Of a stretch of 64,000 bases of DNA, positions 28,115 to 38,189 are shown piece after piece. Source of the stretch: Streptomyces sp. NBC_01549. GTDB lineage: Bacteria > Actinomycetota > Actinomycetes > Streptomycetales > Streptomycetaceae. The stretch's first letter is position 1. Every line of letters begins with the position of its first letter. A program made the position numbers and the translations under genes. The DNA is taken from contig NZ_JAPEPW010000001.1 of the NCBI RefSeq assembly GCF_026339955.1, positions 62,001 through 126,000 on the forward strand. Direction: 5' to 3'. Below the pieces are notes generated by a model. The model worked only from the letters and a program-made list of their open reading frames with translations, did no database searches and was not told where the DNA came from.

Positions 28115-28143
28115 ACCCACCCGGCGATGCAGGCCGGGTGGGT
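28115..28143. terminator. Strong hairpin, probable bidirectional terminator
   Basis: An 11-bp perfect stem (ACCCACCCGGC with GCCGGGTGGGT) encloses a 7-nt loop. It lies between the convergent NUDIX and PAP2 genes, where a terminator is expected. There is no U-run, as is usual in Streptomyces. Confidence 0.75.
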
Positions 28144-28175
28144 GCGAGGGGAATACGGGCGCCGCGGGCCCTCCG

Positions 28176-28202
28176 CTTGCCCTGTCCCCCGAAGGGGGCA
28201 AG
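28176..28202. terminator. Second hairpin after the PAP2 gene
   Basis: CTTGCC and the inner CCCCC pair with GGGGG and GGCAAG around GAA. It ends 6 nt before the PAP2 stop codon on the minus strand and probably terminates the DUF4956-VTC-PAP2 operon. Confidence 0.6.
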
Positions 28203-28207
28203 TGGAG

Positions 28208-29062
28208 TCAGCTCCCGCTGACCGCGATCTCGTAGTCGCCGATGAGGTCGCCGAGCAGGGTGCCCGCGAGGATGTCGCTCGGTACGTGGCCGGCCATGTA
28301 GACGCGGGAGTAGACGACTTCGTCCTGCATCCACCGGTAGTCCGCGGCGCGATGCGGCGCGAGGGAGCTGAGCACGGTGACCGCGGCAGCGGCCCGGGCG
28401 GCGTGCCGGGAGGGGTAGGAGTACGGGCCCTTGGCGCCTGCCTTGATGTGCTTGTCCGGGCGCAGGGTCGGGTCGAGGACGAACGGGGCGGGCTGCTTGT
28501 CACGGGCGGCGAGCTGGTCGCTGATGGTCTTGGCCACCTTCAGGGCGGACTTGAGCTGGGCCTTCTCCGCCGTGCCCTGGGCGGCGGGGATCAGTTCGCG
28601 CTGGTCGTGCTGGTAGAGCTTCCAGATGTCCTTCTTGCCGTAGAGCTCCAGCCAGGTGGCGGCCTTCTTCCCGCGGGCAGTACGGGTCTTGGCGAGCTGT
28701 TGGACCTGGTGCAGTTCGGCGGTGCGGGCCTTGGCGGACGGCGGTGCGGGGATCTGCCGGGCGGCCCAGGCGGCGAACGCCTTGTCGTCGCGTGTGGTCC
28801 CGTGCTGTGCCTTCCACCGGGCGAAGAGGTCGTCGGCCTTCTTGTGCTGGGCGGTGACCTGGGTGCCGAGCGGGGTGATCGCCGCGTCGGTGAAGAGCGT
28901 GGGCGGCGGGTTCTCCTTGATGCGCTCCGTCGCACCGGGATTCTTCTTGGCGGAGGCCGAGGCCGTGGTCAGCTGCGGCCGCAGCAGGCCGAAGGAGGCG
29001 GCCGCGACGGCGAGGATCGCGATGACGGCGTACGGCCACTTGATGCTGCGCAGAGCGCTCAT
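28208..29062 (-). CDS. PAP2-family (class A acid-type) phosphatase, membrane-anchored or secreted
   Basis: A 284-residue protein with an N-terminal hydrophobic segment (YAVIAILAVAAASFGLL) serving as a signal or anchor. The catalytic signature appears as PSRHAARAA and SRVYMAGHVPSDILAG, with the general acid-base His residues. The long Ala/Lys-rich insert before it resembles class A acid phosphatases. The start overlaps the stop of the VTC gene (ATGA). It probably acts outside the membrane on phosphate esters, phospholipids or polyphosphate made by the preceding gene; the last is inference. Confidence 0.88.
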   Translation of the reverse strand: MSALRSIKWPYAVIAILAVAAASFGLLRPQLTTASASAKKNPGATERIKENPPPTLFTDAAITPLGTQVTAQHKKADDLFARWKAQHGTTRDDKAFAAWAARQIPAPPSAKARTAELHQVQQLAKTRTARGKKAATWLELYGKKDIWKLYQHDQRELIPAAQGTAEKAQLKSALKVAKTISDQLAARDKQPAPFVLDPTLRPDKHIKAGAKGPYSYPSRHAARAAAAVTVLSSLAPHRAADYRWMQDEVVYSRVYMAGHVPSDILAGTLLGDLIGDYEIAVSGS

Positions 29063-29889
29063 GCGGCGTGGTCCCTTTCGAGGAGCTTGGCCGGCGCCGT
29101 ATGCGGGCCGGTCAGGAAGTGGCTGCGGGCAAGACGGCGTACGTCGTTGTCGGGAAGGCCGGGGGTCAGCAGCGCCTGCCCGACGATGTACTTACTGAGG
29201 GACACCGGCCGGGCGCCGAGGCGCAGGAGCAGCCGGTCGGCGGGAGCGGGGCCGACGCCTCCCTTGGTCTCCACGAGGACATGGCCGGGGTCGAGCGCGA
29301 CCGTGCGGTCGCCGTCGCCCTGGTGGCAGGTGAGGACACCGTCGAGCGTGACGCGAGTACCGTGCTGCAGGTCGGCGAGGGCGGCACGGACGTAGCGGAT
29401 CTCCGCGGCGGGAGACAGCTCCGCGGCGCAGACGGGGATCGCGGCGCCCGCGAGTACCTTGTCCACGAACTCGGCCGCCTGCGCGTCCAGTTGGCCGTAC
29501 GCCGCTGCCGGGACCGTCAGCGCTTGCTTGACCGTGGCGCCGCGGCCGTCCTTGGTCTTGACCTCGACCCGACACAGTGCGTCCTCCGCGTACAGCCGGG
29601 TGCGCACCTTCCAGCGGCGGCGGCGCCGCTGGACGTGGGCGCGCCAGGCGCCGAGCCGCGGGGTGTCGAAGTAGGTGCTGTGGTAGCTGGTCGTACGGCG
29701 TCCGTCGAGGTCCAGGACCTGGTGGCTGTCGGCGAGTTGCTCGACGAACCGGCGGGTGCGGTCGAGGGGGACGAGGTACTTGCGGTCGGTGCGGTGCTGG
29801 AGGGCGGCGGCCGCGTCGACCTCGGCGAGCGTCGCGCCGGGCAACTGGGAGAGACCGAGTGCGGTGGCGAAGGAGGCGGCGGATATCAC
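29059..29889 (-). CDS. VTC-domain polyphosphate polymerase-like protein
   Basis: A 276-residue protein of the VTC/CYTH-type tunnel fold. Family blocks are HRTDRKYLVPL, YFDTPRLGAWRAHVQ, the basic RxR strand WKVRTRLY, the acidic/basic strand CRVEVKTKDGRG, the metal-binding ETKGG and a C-terminal SLSKYIVG. These correspond to the triphosphate-binding residues of Vtc4, so it may make or bind polyphosphate on the cytoplasmic side. The GTG start overlaps the stop of the DUF4956 gene and its stop overlaps the PAP2 start, so the three proteins are coupled. Confidence 0.88.
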   Translation of the reverse strand: MISAASFATALGLSQLPGATLAEVDAAAALQHRTDRKYLVPLDRTRRFVEQLADSHQVLDLDGRRTTSYHSTYFDTPRLGAWRAHVQRRRRRWKVRTRLYAEDALCRVEVKTKDGRGATVKQALTVPAAAYGQLDAQAAEFVDKVLAGAAIPVCAAELSPAAEIRYVRAALADLQHGTRVTLDGVLTCHQGDGDRTVALDPGHVLVETKGGVGPAPADRLLLRLGARPVSLSKYIVGQALLTPGLPDNDVRRLARSHFLTGPHTAPAKLLERDHAA

Positions 29890-30578
29890 AGCGTCCTCCC
29901 GGCGTCCCGTGCCGCGGGGACGTCGACCTCCGTGACGGCGGAGATCTCCGTGACGGTCGCGGGCTCGCCCGGCTCGGCCGGGTAGTGGGCCGAGACCCGG
30001 GTCGTCTCGCGTACGTAGTCGACCTCGTCGACGTCCACGGACAGGGGCACCTGGCCGAACCGGGCCGCGACGTCCCACAGGATGTCGGCCTGGTCGGGGT
30101 AGGTCCGGTCGAGGGTGAGCTTCACCACCCGGGTCGGGTTGTACGTGCGCGGGTCGTCGACCACCAGGACCGCCACGAGCACGAGGGCGTTCAGCACGAT
30201 GACGAGCCAGCCCGCGCGCTGCGGCAGCCCGGTGCACAGGGCGATGACCAGCGCGGCGAAGGTGTAGGCGACGTCCCGCAGGGTGAACGCCGCGCTGCGC
30301 AGCCGGACCAGGGAGAGGATGCCGAACAGGCCGAAGCCGACCCCGGTCGGGAACTTGCCCGCGCTGATCACGCCCATCGCGGCGAACAGGCCGATGTTCA
30401 GCGCGGTCAGGACGAGCGGCATCTCCGGTGCGCTGCGGCGGCGCCGGTAGAGCCAGCCGACCAGGATCAGCAGGGCTATGACGTCGAGCCCGCCTCGCGT
30501 GATCAGGTCCATGGGGGCGATCTGGTTCGTGATCCCCTTGGCGGCGAGCACCGATATCACCGTATCCAGCGCGTGCAT
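29886..30578 (-). CDS. DUF4956 membrane protein
   Basis: A 230-residue integral membrane protein with several hydrophobic helices in residues about 25-140 (DVIALLILVGWLY, LTALNIGLFAAMGVI, FGLFGILSLVRLR, LVIVLNALVLVAVLVV) and a soluble C-terminal domain. DUF4956 proteins are commonly encoded next to VTC-domain proteins; the pairing suggests a membrane unit for polyphosphate synthesis or transfer. The ATG at 30578 follows GAAGGAACTGCC. It is the first gene of the operon, divergent from a response regulator gene. Confidence 0.88.
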   Translation of the reverse strand: MHALDTVISVLAAKGITNQIAPMDLITRGGLDVIALLILVGWLYRRRRSAPEMPLVLTALNIGLFAAMGVISAGKFPTGVGFGLFGILSLVRLRSAAFTLRDVAYTFAALVIALCTGLPQRAGWLVIVLNALVLVAVLVVDDPRTYNPTRVVKLTLDRTYPDQADILWDVAARFGQVPLSVDVDEVDYVRETTRVSAHYPAEPGEPATVTEISAVTEVDVPAARDAGRTL

Positions 30579-30734
30579 GGCAGTTCCTTCCCGGCGGCGC
30601 GCCAAGCGGCGGACCTGCCCCGGTCCGCGAAGCACCGCGACACGAAGGACGCTAGGGATGGCGCATGAACAGACCATGAAGGCTTCTCGATGCCCGGCGT
30701 CAGGGCGGTCTCGCGCCCGGTTAGCCTGACCGTC
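30579..30734. promoter_or_regulatory. Divergent promoter region of the polyphosphate-related operon and the sensor pair
   Basis: The 156-base gap separates the minus-strand DUF4956-VTC-PAP2 operon from the plus-strand regulator-kinase pair. Both promoters must lie here, or upstream of it for the minus strand. No repeat that could be the regulator's binding site can be named with confidence. Confidence 0.5.
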
Positions 30735-31402
<668 letters not shown>

Positions 31403-31406
<4 letters not shown>

Positions 31407-32785
31407 CACGGTCCGGGCGCCTGCCCGCACGATTCCAGCGCCTGCCCGTCGCCGCCCGCCTGATGCTGGCCGTCGCCCTCGCCATGTCCCTCGTCCTGGC
31501 CGGGGCCGCGGGCCTGGTCTACTGGCGGGTCGAAGCCGCCCTGGACGGACAGCTCGACGAGGACCTGGCCACGTACCAGCAGAGTCTGGACCGGGCCGTC
31601 GGCACCGGTGCGGGCCTGCCGACCGGTCCCGACGGGAGTCTCCACCAGGTCCTTGCCTCTGACGGCCGGGTGCTGCGCTCCAGCGACACCGTCCGTGATC
31701 AGCTGCTCCTCACGCCCGCCGAACGCGAAGCCGTCGCACGCGGCGCCACCGTCCGGCGCGACATCGGGGCTCTGCTGCCCATCACCGACGGCACCCTGCG
31801 GCTGCGAGCCGAGCGCGTCACCTCCGACGGACAGACCCGCATCGTGGTCGCCGCCGTCCAACGTGGCCACCGCGACGAGGCACTGCGCGAGCTCCTCGCC
31901 CAACTGGCCCTCGCCTCCGGGCTGACGTTGCTGGCGGCCTCGTACGTCGGCTACCGCACCGCCCGCGCCGCCCTGCGCCCCGTCGAGCGCTACCGCAGCG
32001 GCGCCGCCACCCTCGCCAACAGCGCGGACGGCGCCCAGGACCTGCGCCTCGAAGTACCCACCGACCGCGACGACGAGATCACCCGGCTCGGCCACACCCT
32101 CAACCGCATGCTCGACCGGCTGGCAGCCTCCGCCGCCCGCGAGCACCAGTTCATCGCGGACGCCAGCCACGAACTGCGCACCCCGCTCACCCTGATGCGC
32201 GCCGAACTCGACGTCGCGCTGCACCGGCCGCGCACCGCCGAGGAACTCACCGACACGCTGCGCTCCGTCGACACCGAGGTGCGCCGCCTGATCACCCTGG
32301 CCAACGCCCTCCTCGACCTCGAACAGCTCGGCAGCGGCGAAGGCATCCAGCGCACTGAGACCGGCCTCGGCCACCTCCTCGACGATGCCTGCGCCCCGTA
32401 CCGGACAGCCGCCGAACGCGACGGACGCACCCTCACCGTCGAACACGACCGCGCCACCGTCCACGTCGACCCGCGCTGGCTCGAACCGGCCATCGGCACC
32501 CTCCTGGACAACGCCCTGCGCCACGGCAGCGGCGCGATCCGACTGCAGGCCGAGACCCACGACGGCCGCCTGCGCCTGTCCGTCACCGACCAGGGCCCCG
32601 GCTTCCCACCGGACTTCCTCCCGCACGCCTTCGACCGCTTCAGCCGGGCCGAGGCCAGCCGCACCACGCCCGGTACGGGACTGGGCCTGGCCCTCGTGGC
32701 CGCGGTCGCCGCGTCGCACAACGGCACAGCCCACGCCGAGAACACCCCTCACGGGGCCACGGTCACGCTCGACATCCCCTGCTGA
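31403..32785 (+). CDS. Membrane sensor histidine kinase
   Basis: A 460-residue kinase with TM1 (LMLAVALAMSLVLAGAAGLV, about 20-40), an extracytoplasmic sensor of about 125 residues, TM2 (LALASGLTLLAASYVGY), a HAMP region, the H-box FIADASHELRTPLTL with the phospho-acceptor His, the N-box DNALRHGS, and G boxes DQGPGF and GTGLGLALV. It overlaps the regulator gene by 4 nt. The signal is unknown; phosphate or envelope stress would suit the neighbouring operon. Confidence 0.93.
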
Positions 32786-32792
32786 GAGCCGG

Positions 32793-33971
32793 TCAGCGGC
32801 ATCGAGAGGCGCGGCGTGCGAGGCCGAGTGCCGGGCCGATCGCGAGCAGGACGGCGAGTGCCGCGTAGCCGAGGGTGAGGGTGGTGAGCGTGGCGACGGC
32901 GGCGACCAGGAGCGGGCCGCCCGCGTCGCCGAGTTCGCGGCCGAGTTCGGCGGCGCCCATGGTCTGGCCGAGCCGTTCGGTGGGAGTGGAGGCGGCCAGG
33001 GCGGCGAAGCCGAGGGGGGTGATCAGGCCGGTTCCGACGCCGATCAGGGCCGCGCCGGACAGCACGCCGAGCAGGCCCGGCAGCATCGCGCAGGCCAGAC
33101 CCGCGGCGGTGATCAGCAGCCCCACGGTGATGCCGCCGCGCGCGGTGAGGCGGCCGCCGTCCAGGGCCCGACCGGCGCGGGGCTGGACGATCGCGGCGCA
33201 GGCGGCGAGCACCGACACCGCGGCCCCGGTGGTGACCGTGCCCAGTCCGGCCGCCCGGCCGGAGACGGGCAGGAAGCCCACGCCGACCGACAGAGCGGCG
33301 GTCGCGGCGGCCAGTGCCGCCGTCGGGCGGAGGAAGGCGGGATGGGTCAGCCTCCGGGCCAGGTCGAGGACCGTCTGCCGGGCCTTGGGCAGCGGAGGTA
33401 CGACGGGGACGGCGAGCGCGGCCCACACCGCGACCGCCGCGCCGAGCACCACCAGCACCGTGAACATCAGCCGTAGACCCCCGGCCCACACCAGCACCCC
33501 GCCGAGCAGCGGGCCGAGGGTGTAGCCGATGGACTTGTAGAAGCCGTAACTGCCGAAGGCCCGGCCGTGCTTGGCCGCCGGGTTGAGGCGGGCGACCAGC
33601 GCGGACGCCGAGGGCGAGAAGGCGGAGGCGGCGGCGCCCTGGCCCAGGCGCGCCGCCCACAGCCAGCCGGGGCTGTCCGCCACCGCGTACACGGCGGAGG
33701 CGGCGGCGAACGCGACGAGCCCTCCCAGCAGCACCGGGCGCGCGCCGACGCGGTCGGCGAGGGTGCCGAAGACAGGCTTGAGCAGCACCTCGGCCCCGTC
33801 GTACAGGGCGAGCAAGCCACCCAGCACCATCAGCGAGGTGACCGCGTCGTCGGAGAAGCCCCCGAGGTTGGCGGCGATGCCGTGGGCGCCGAAGGCGGTG
33901 GTGAATCCGGCGGCGTACAGCGGCCACATCTGCCGGGCGGGCGCGGTCCGCACCTCCGGAGCCTGGGTCAT
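32793..33971 (-). CDS. MFS transporter
   Basis: A 392-residue protein with twelve hydrophobic segments and the MFS loop 2-3 motif (GTLADRVGARPVLLGG, near residue 70). It resembles drug/proton antiporters. Its start overlaps the stop of the ChrB-like gene, so it may export a toxic ion or compound under its partner's control. The stop is only 7 nt from the convergent kinase stop. Confidence 0.88.
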   Translation of the reverse strand: MTQAPEVRTAPARQMWPLYAAGFTTAFGAHGIAANLGGFSDDAVTSLMVLGGLLALYDGAEVLLKPVFGTLADRVGARPVLLGGLVAFAAASAVYAVADSPGWLWAARLGQGAAASAFSPSASALVARLNPAAKHGRAFGSYGFYKSIGYTLGPLLGGVLVWAGGLRLMFTVLVVLGAAVAVWAALAVPVVPPLPKARQTVLDLARRLTHPAFLRPTAALAAATAALSVGVGFLPVSGRAAGLGTVTTGAAVSVLAACAAIVQPRAGRALDGGRLTARGGITVGLLITAAGLACAMLPGLLGVLSGAALIGVGTGLITPLGFAALAASTPTERLGQTMGAAELGRELGDAGGPLLVAAVATLTTLTLGYAALAVLLAIGPALGLARRASRCR

Positions 33972-34534
33972 CCGCTTTGCTCCGGTGCCTCGTGCAGGGC
34001 ACGGAAGACCCGCTCCGCGTAGTCCTCACAGGCGGCCGTGCACTGCTTGAGGCGCTCGGTGGCCTCGGCCGCGTCCGCCGTGCCGAACACGTCCCGGGCG
34101 GTCAGATCGCGATGCCAGCGCCGCAGCCGCTCCAAGGAGTGTTCCTCTTCCTCCAACTCGGCAAGCGTGAACTTGGCGATCCGTATCTCCTTGGCCAGCT
34201 CCTCTTCGAACTTGCCGCAGTCGGCGAGGAACTCCGCCCAGTCCTCCTGGCGTGCAGCGGCGAACAGCGACCGGAGGTGTGCGGAATCGGCGGGCGTGCG
34301 GCCAGAGGCATCGAGGGTCACGACCTCCCCGCCGGCCCGGTCGGCAAGCTCGACCGCGCGCGCCAGGCCGTCGGCGAACACCGGTACGTCGGGGACGGTC
34401 CAGGTGCCCTGGCCCAGGGAGAGCGCGCCGATCCGGCGCAGCTCCCGCCAGACCGCGACGCGGTGGCGGGAGGGACCGCTGGGCAGCCGCACCAGCAGCA
34501 CCACCCAGCGCACAGCGGCCCAATCGATAGTCAC
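33968..34534 (-). CDS. ChrB N-terminal-domain protein (chromate-resistance type)
   Basis: A 188-residue soluble protein that opens WVVLLVRLPSGPSRHRVAVWR and has the block RRIGALSLGQGTWTVPD, both typical of the ChrB N-terminal domain. ChrB proteins act in chromate-responsive regulation, but the classical chromate carrier ChrA is not seen here. The neighbour is an MFS transporter. Actual metal specificity is therefore open. Confidence 0.8.
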   Translation of the reverse strand: MTIDWAAVRWVVLLVRLPSGPSRHRVAVWRELRRIGALSLGQGTWTVPDVPVFADGLARAVELADRAGGEVVTLDASGRTPADSAHLRSLFAAARQEDWAEFLADCGKFEEELAKEIRIAKFTLAELEEEEHSLERLRRWHRDLTARDVFGTADAAEATERLKQCTAACEDYAERVFRALHEAPEQSG

Positions 34535-34575
34535 ACGGAGGAATGTATCAGTCGTTACATCCAGTCACGGATTGG

Positions 34576-35411
34576 TCAGGCGGTGAGTGCTCCAGTGGCG
34601 AGCAGCGCGAGGAGCAGCGTGCCGATGATGATCCGGTAGATGACGAAGGCGTTGAAAGAGTGCCCGGCGACGAACTTCAGCAGCCAGGCGATGGAAGCGT
34701 AAGCGACCACGAAGGACACGGCCGTGCCCACCGCGAGCGGCACGGCGCCGACCCCGGCACCGACGGCGTCCTTGAGTTCGTACAGGCCCGCGCCGGTCAG
34801 GGCCGGGATGCCGAGGAAGAAGGAGAGCCGGGTGGCGGCCACCCGGTCGAGGTCGCGGTGAGGGCGGTGGACATGGTGGCGCCGGAGCGGGAGAAGCCGG
34901 GGAAGAGCAGGGCGAGGATCTGTGAACTGCCCACCGACATGGCGTCCTTGAGGGTGGTGTCGTCCTCGCCTCGCTTGTGGCGGCCCATCTGGTCGGCCGC
35001 CCACATGAGGCCGCTGCCTGCGATCAGCGATCCGGCGACCACCCACAGGGAGGCGAGGGATCCCTCGATGAGCGGCTTGGCGGCCAGGCCCACGGCGACG
35101 ATCGGGATGGTCGCGTAGATGACCCACCAGGCGAACTTGTAGTCGTGGTTCTGGCGTTCCTCCCGGTTGCGCAGTCCACGCCCCCAGGCGGAGACGATCC
35201 GGACGATGTCCTTGAAGAAGTACACGAGGACGGCGGCGATCGCGCCGACCTGGATGACCGCGGTGAAGCCGACGACGGAGGTGTCGTCGACCGGGATGTT
35301 CATCAGCCCTTCGGTGATCTTGAGGTGGTCGGTGGAGGAGACGGGGAGGAACTCGGTCACTCCCTCGACGACTCCGAGGACGACGGCCTGACCGATGCTA
35401 ATGGCACTCAC
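34576..35411 (-). pseudogene. uppP: Undecaprenyl-diphosphatase UppP (BacA) with a one-base deletion
   Basis: Two frames together give a 278-residue UppP: GQAVVLGVVEGVTEFLPVSS, the PGFSRSGATM block, then after a shift near 34858 RDLDRVAATRLSFFLGIPAL and the C-terminal helices. Adding one C in CTCACCGCGACC restores the frame. The motif usually read SSTGHL is SSTDHL here. UppP recycles the lipid carrier of peptidoglycan synthesis and gives bacitracin tolerance. Streptomycetes often have a second copy, so loss may be tolerated. A sequencing error remains possible. Confidence 0.85.
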
Positions 35412-35529
35412 GAGGATCCATCTCTGCGTGGGTGGGGCGGTTGGGTGCGGTAGACCAGCACGGTCGGCGCAGGACCGGGCGCACCCGGCCATGGGGTGCT
35501 GTTCGCGGGTACAGGCGCATGGCACACTC

Positions 35530-36035
35530 GGGGGGCGGCAACGTGGCGTCGTTGTGTTGCTCGACGGCACTCTCGTCCGTACTCGCAGGCGAATCGGGGA
35601 TGCCAACCGGCCGAACTCAGCGGGAAGCACAAGCCCCATGGCCTGCTGTTTCCCGGCCTGACCGACGAGCGCGACAACCTGGTGTGGATCTCGGCGGCAA
35701 GGCCGGGCCGCTCAAGCGAGGTGACCACCGCCCGGCACAACAAGATCAGCCAAGCTGCGGGGAGTCGGCCACGGGGCGCTGACGGATCTCGGCTTCACCG
35801 GCCTGGACGATGATCCCGACGACCCAGTGATCATCACCGGCCGCAAAGCTACCCGCGGCCATCCCCTCAGCACCGCTCAGAAGGAAGCGAACAAGCTGAT
35901 CAGCCGCGAGCGCGCGGCCAACGAGCACGGCTTCGCCGACCTGAAGAACTAATCCTCACCAAAATCCGCACGAACGCCCGCCACGCGGCCACGCTCCTGC
36001 GGGCCCTCCTCGTGCTGACGAATGCCGAGGTTGAA
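35530..36035 (+). pseudogene. DDE transposase remnant (IS5-type, ISL-like endonuclease domain)
   Basis: Pieces of one DDE_Tnp_4-like protein run in three frames: VVVLLDGTLVRTRRRIGDAN, then SGKHKPHGLLFPGLTDERD and LVWISAARPGRSSEVTTARH, then GALTDLGFTGLDDDPDDPV and ERAANEHGFADLKN, and finally ILTKIRTNARHAATLLRALL. Shifts lie near 35610, 35755 and 35950. The N-terminal part is absent. Confidence 0.75.
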
Positions 36036-36180
36036 CGAGGACGGGCGATCACCCAATGCCGCGAAGTTAAGGCGTCGCGGCTGGCGCGAGCACCCCAGCC
36101 TCGGCCCACTCCAGCCCCGTGACCTTCAGCTTTAGGTTGGACGATGCCTATTGTCGGTGCGGTGCGCTTCACTGTCCGCC

Positions 36181-36978
36181 ATGGAGCTCACGCAAGCGAC
36201 CGTCAACGACCTGCTGGCCCAACTCGGCCCGGGAGACAGCTACATGTACCTGCCCAGCGACCTGGACCCGCAGGACCTGGCCGACCTGCTCGACGGCAGG
36301 TACGGCGCCGCGCGCACCCTTGTCCTCGACGGCTTCACCGATCCGACGGTCGACGAGTCCAGGGGCGCGGCTCTTCTCGTCCCCTTCGAGGACCGGGCCG
36401 TGAAGATAAGGGCGTGGGCGTACGCGGATCAGTGGGTCGGCACGGGTACGGCGCGGGACGACGAGGGGGCCGAGCGGCCGATGTTGGTGGTCGCTCACAG
36501 GGAGGTGCCAGAACCCTTGGCGGTCGCTCCGGACGAGGACGTCGACTGGATGGAGCGGCTCAGACGGATCACCGGATGGACACAGCCCTCCCAGCGGCCG
36601 GACGTGGACTGGGCGGAGGTGGAGTCGCGTCTGGGCAGCGAGCTGCCGAGCGACTACAAGCGCATGGTCGAGACGTTCGGCGAGGGCGCCTTCGACGGAT
36701 ACCTGGACCTGAACCAGGAGCCGTGGACGCGTCTCAGGGAGGACGGTCTGCTCATCTGGGCGGGCACTGAGCACGAGGACCTGTACTGCTGGAAGGCCGA
36801 CAGTGAGGACCCCGACCGCTGGCCCGTCGTGGTCCGGTCCTTCGACGGCGAGGACGACCTCTTCGACTGCCAGGCCGCGGAGTTCGTCTGCCGCATACTC
36901 ACTGATCCGAACCACCCGTTCACGATGACCCGCTATTTCGACACTCACTGGTTCATGAACTACCGGGAAAGCAGCTGA
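36181..36978 (+). CDS. SUKH (SMI1/KNR4) domain protein, possible immunity protein
   Basis: A 265-residue acidic protein. The C-terminal half contains the SMI1/KNR4 signature (VDWAEVESRLGSELPSDYKR, GEGAFDGYLDL). The N-terminal 110 residues are an unrecognised domain. SUKH proteins are common immunity partners of secreted or contact-dependent nuclease toxins. No toxin gene is beside it; transposase debris lies upstream. ATG 36181 has only a weak ribosome site. It could be an orphan immunity gene. Confidence 0.78.
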   Translation: MELTQATVNDLLAQLGPGDSYMYLPSDLDPQDLADLLDGRYGAARTLVLDGFTDPTVDESRGAALLVPFEDRAVKIRAWAYADQWVGTGTARDDEGAERPMLVVAHREVPEPLAVAPDEDVDWMERLRRITGWTQPSQRPDVDWAEVESRLGSELPSDYKRMVETFGEGAFDGYLDLNQEPWTRLREDGLLIWAGTEHEDLYCWKADSEDPDRWPVVVRSFDGEDDLFDCQAAEFVCRILTDPNHPFTMTRYFDTHWFMNYRESS

Positions 36979-37347
36979 CCGAACCCCGCCGCCAACGGCC
37001 CCGGCTCTCCTCGGAGCCTACGAGGCACTCCAGACCGGGCATCGCGATTCCGGCGAACCGGGAATGTGCCGGATGATCACCTGCTACCGATCACGCCCAC
37101 GACCGGCACGAGCATCTCAGCCCCTGCCCACGCCAGCCCCACGACCAGCGAATTCAGGTTGAACAACGCTCAATGGTCCGCCACTAATCGTTCCTCTCAG
37201 AATGGGATGTCGTGCGGATTGTTGAACAGTTGAAATGGCGGGTGATGAGACCCGCGTTTGAATGTCCGCCAGGATGCTCCGCGGGCAGAGGACAGCGGCG
37301 CCGCACTGACCGCCGCCGCAGGTTCCACGCATGGGGGTGTGGGACCG
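36979..37347. other. Intergenic, no gene recognised
   Basis: Two short TTGAACA-containing stretches (near 37158 and 37220) resemble each other, but no operator can be assigned. No frame with family signature. Confidence 0.35.
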
Positions 37348-38130
37348 TCAGGCATACCGGCGAAGGAAGCCGGCCAACGCCGGGTTGACGCGGTCGGGAT
37401 GAGTGAGGTTCGGCGTGTGTCCGGCCCCGGTCACGGTGACCAACTCCTGGGCACCGGGGATCTTCTCGGCCAGTGCCTGGCCCAACGGGTACGGGATCGG
37501 CTGGTCCGCGTCGCCATGGACGACCAAGGCCGGCACCGTGATCTCATCGAGCCAGCCGGTGATGTCATCCACCCCCATCAGCACCTGCACCGCGTCGGCG
37601 AGCCGCTCACGCGGCTGTGCCCTCCACTTCGCCAACCACTGATCGTGGATTGCGGGCGGTCCCAGCAGCATCCCCAGCAATACCGGGGCCACTGCCTCCG
37701 GACCCGCGCCGCGGAATCCCTCCGACACACCACGCATCTGCGCCAGCGCCTCGAGCGGCCAGGCGACCGACGTCGTGTCGATCAGCGCCAGGGCCTTGAC
37801 CCTCTCAGGCGCCAGCAAAGCGGCCCGCATCGACAGAAAGCCACCCTGCGAATGCCCCACCAGCGTCGCCTGCCGCACGCCCAGGTGATCCAGCAGCCCG
37901 ATCAAGTCGGCGGCCGAGTCCCAGTAGGTGTAGGTCTTACCGTCGTCCTCGGTCCGGCCGTGCAGCCGCTCGTCCCACACGACGACCCGAAAGTCCCCGG
38001 CCAGGACCTGGCTCTGATGCACCCACATGTCACGGTCCATGAGGTTGCCGTGGCTGAAGACCACGACCGGGCCCTCACCACCACTGTCCTCGAAGTAGAG
38101 GCGGGCACCGTTGACCTCCGCGTACGGCAT
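37348..38130 (-). CDS. Alpha/beta-fold hydrolase
   Basis: A 260-residue hydrolase; the ATG follows GAAGGGAGA. The oxyanion block is VVFSHGNLMD, the nucleophile elbow is GHSQGG (Ser), an acid is in VVHGDADQP and the terminal His in GAGHTPNL. The group includes esterases, haloperoxidases and lactonases. No pathway neighbour helps to define its substrate. Confidence 0.9.
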   Translation of the reverse strand: MPYAEVNGARLYFEDSGGEGPVVVFSHGNLMDRDMWVHQSQVLAGDFRVVVWDERLHGRTEDDGKTYTYWDSAADLIGLLDHLGVRQATLVGHSQGGFLSMRAALLAPERVKALALIDTTSVAWPLEALAQMRGVSEGFRGAGPEAVAPVLLGMLLGPPAIHDQWLAKWRAQPRERLADAVQVLMGVDDITGWLDEITVPALVVHGDADQPIPYPLGQALAEKIPGAQELVTVTGAGHTPNLTHPDRVNPALAGFLRRYA

Positions 38131-38189
38131 GGTTGTTTTCTCCCTTCTTCCCGGCCTCCCCAGGCAGTACCCAGGCCCGCCTTCCCACG

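Noticed and set aside
21971..28143. A CRISPR array or composite transposon made of the repeated elements
   Set aside because: The repeats are terminal inverted repeats of different IS families, not spaced direct repeats, and no two flanking copies of the same IS bracket a cargo region.
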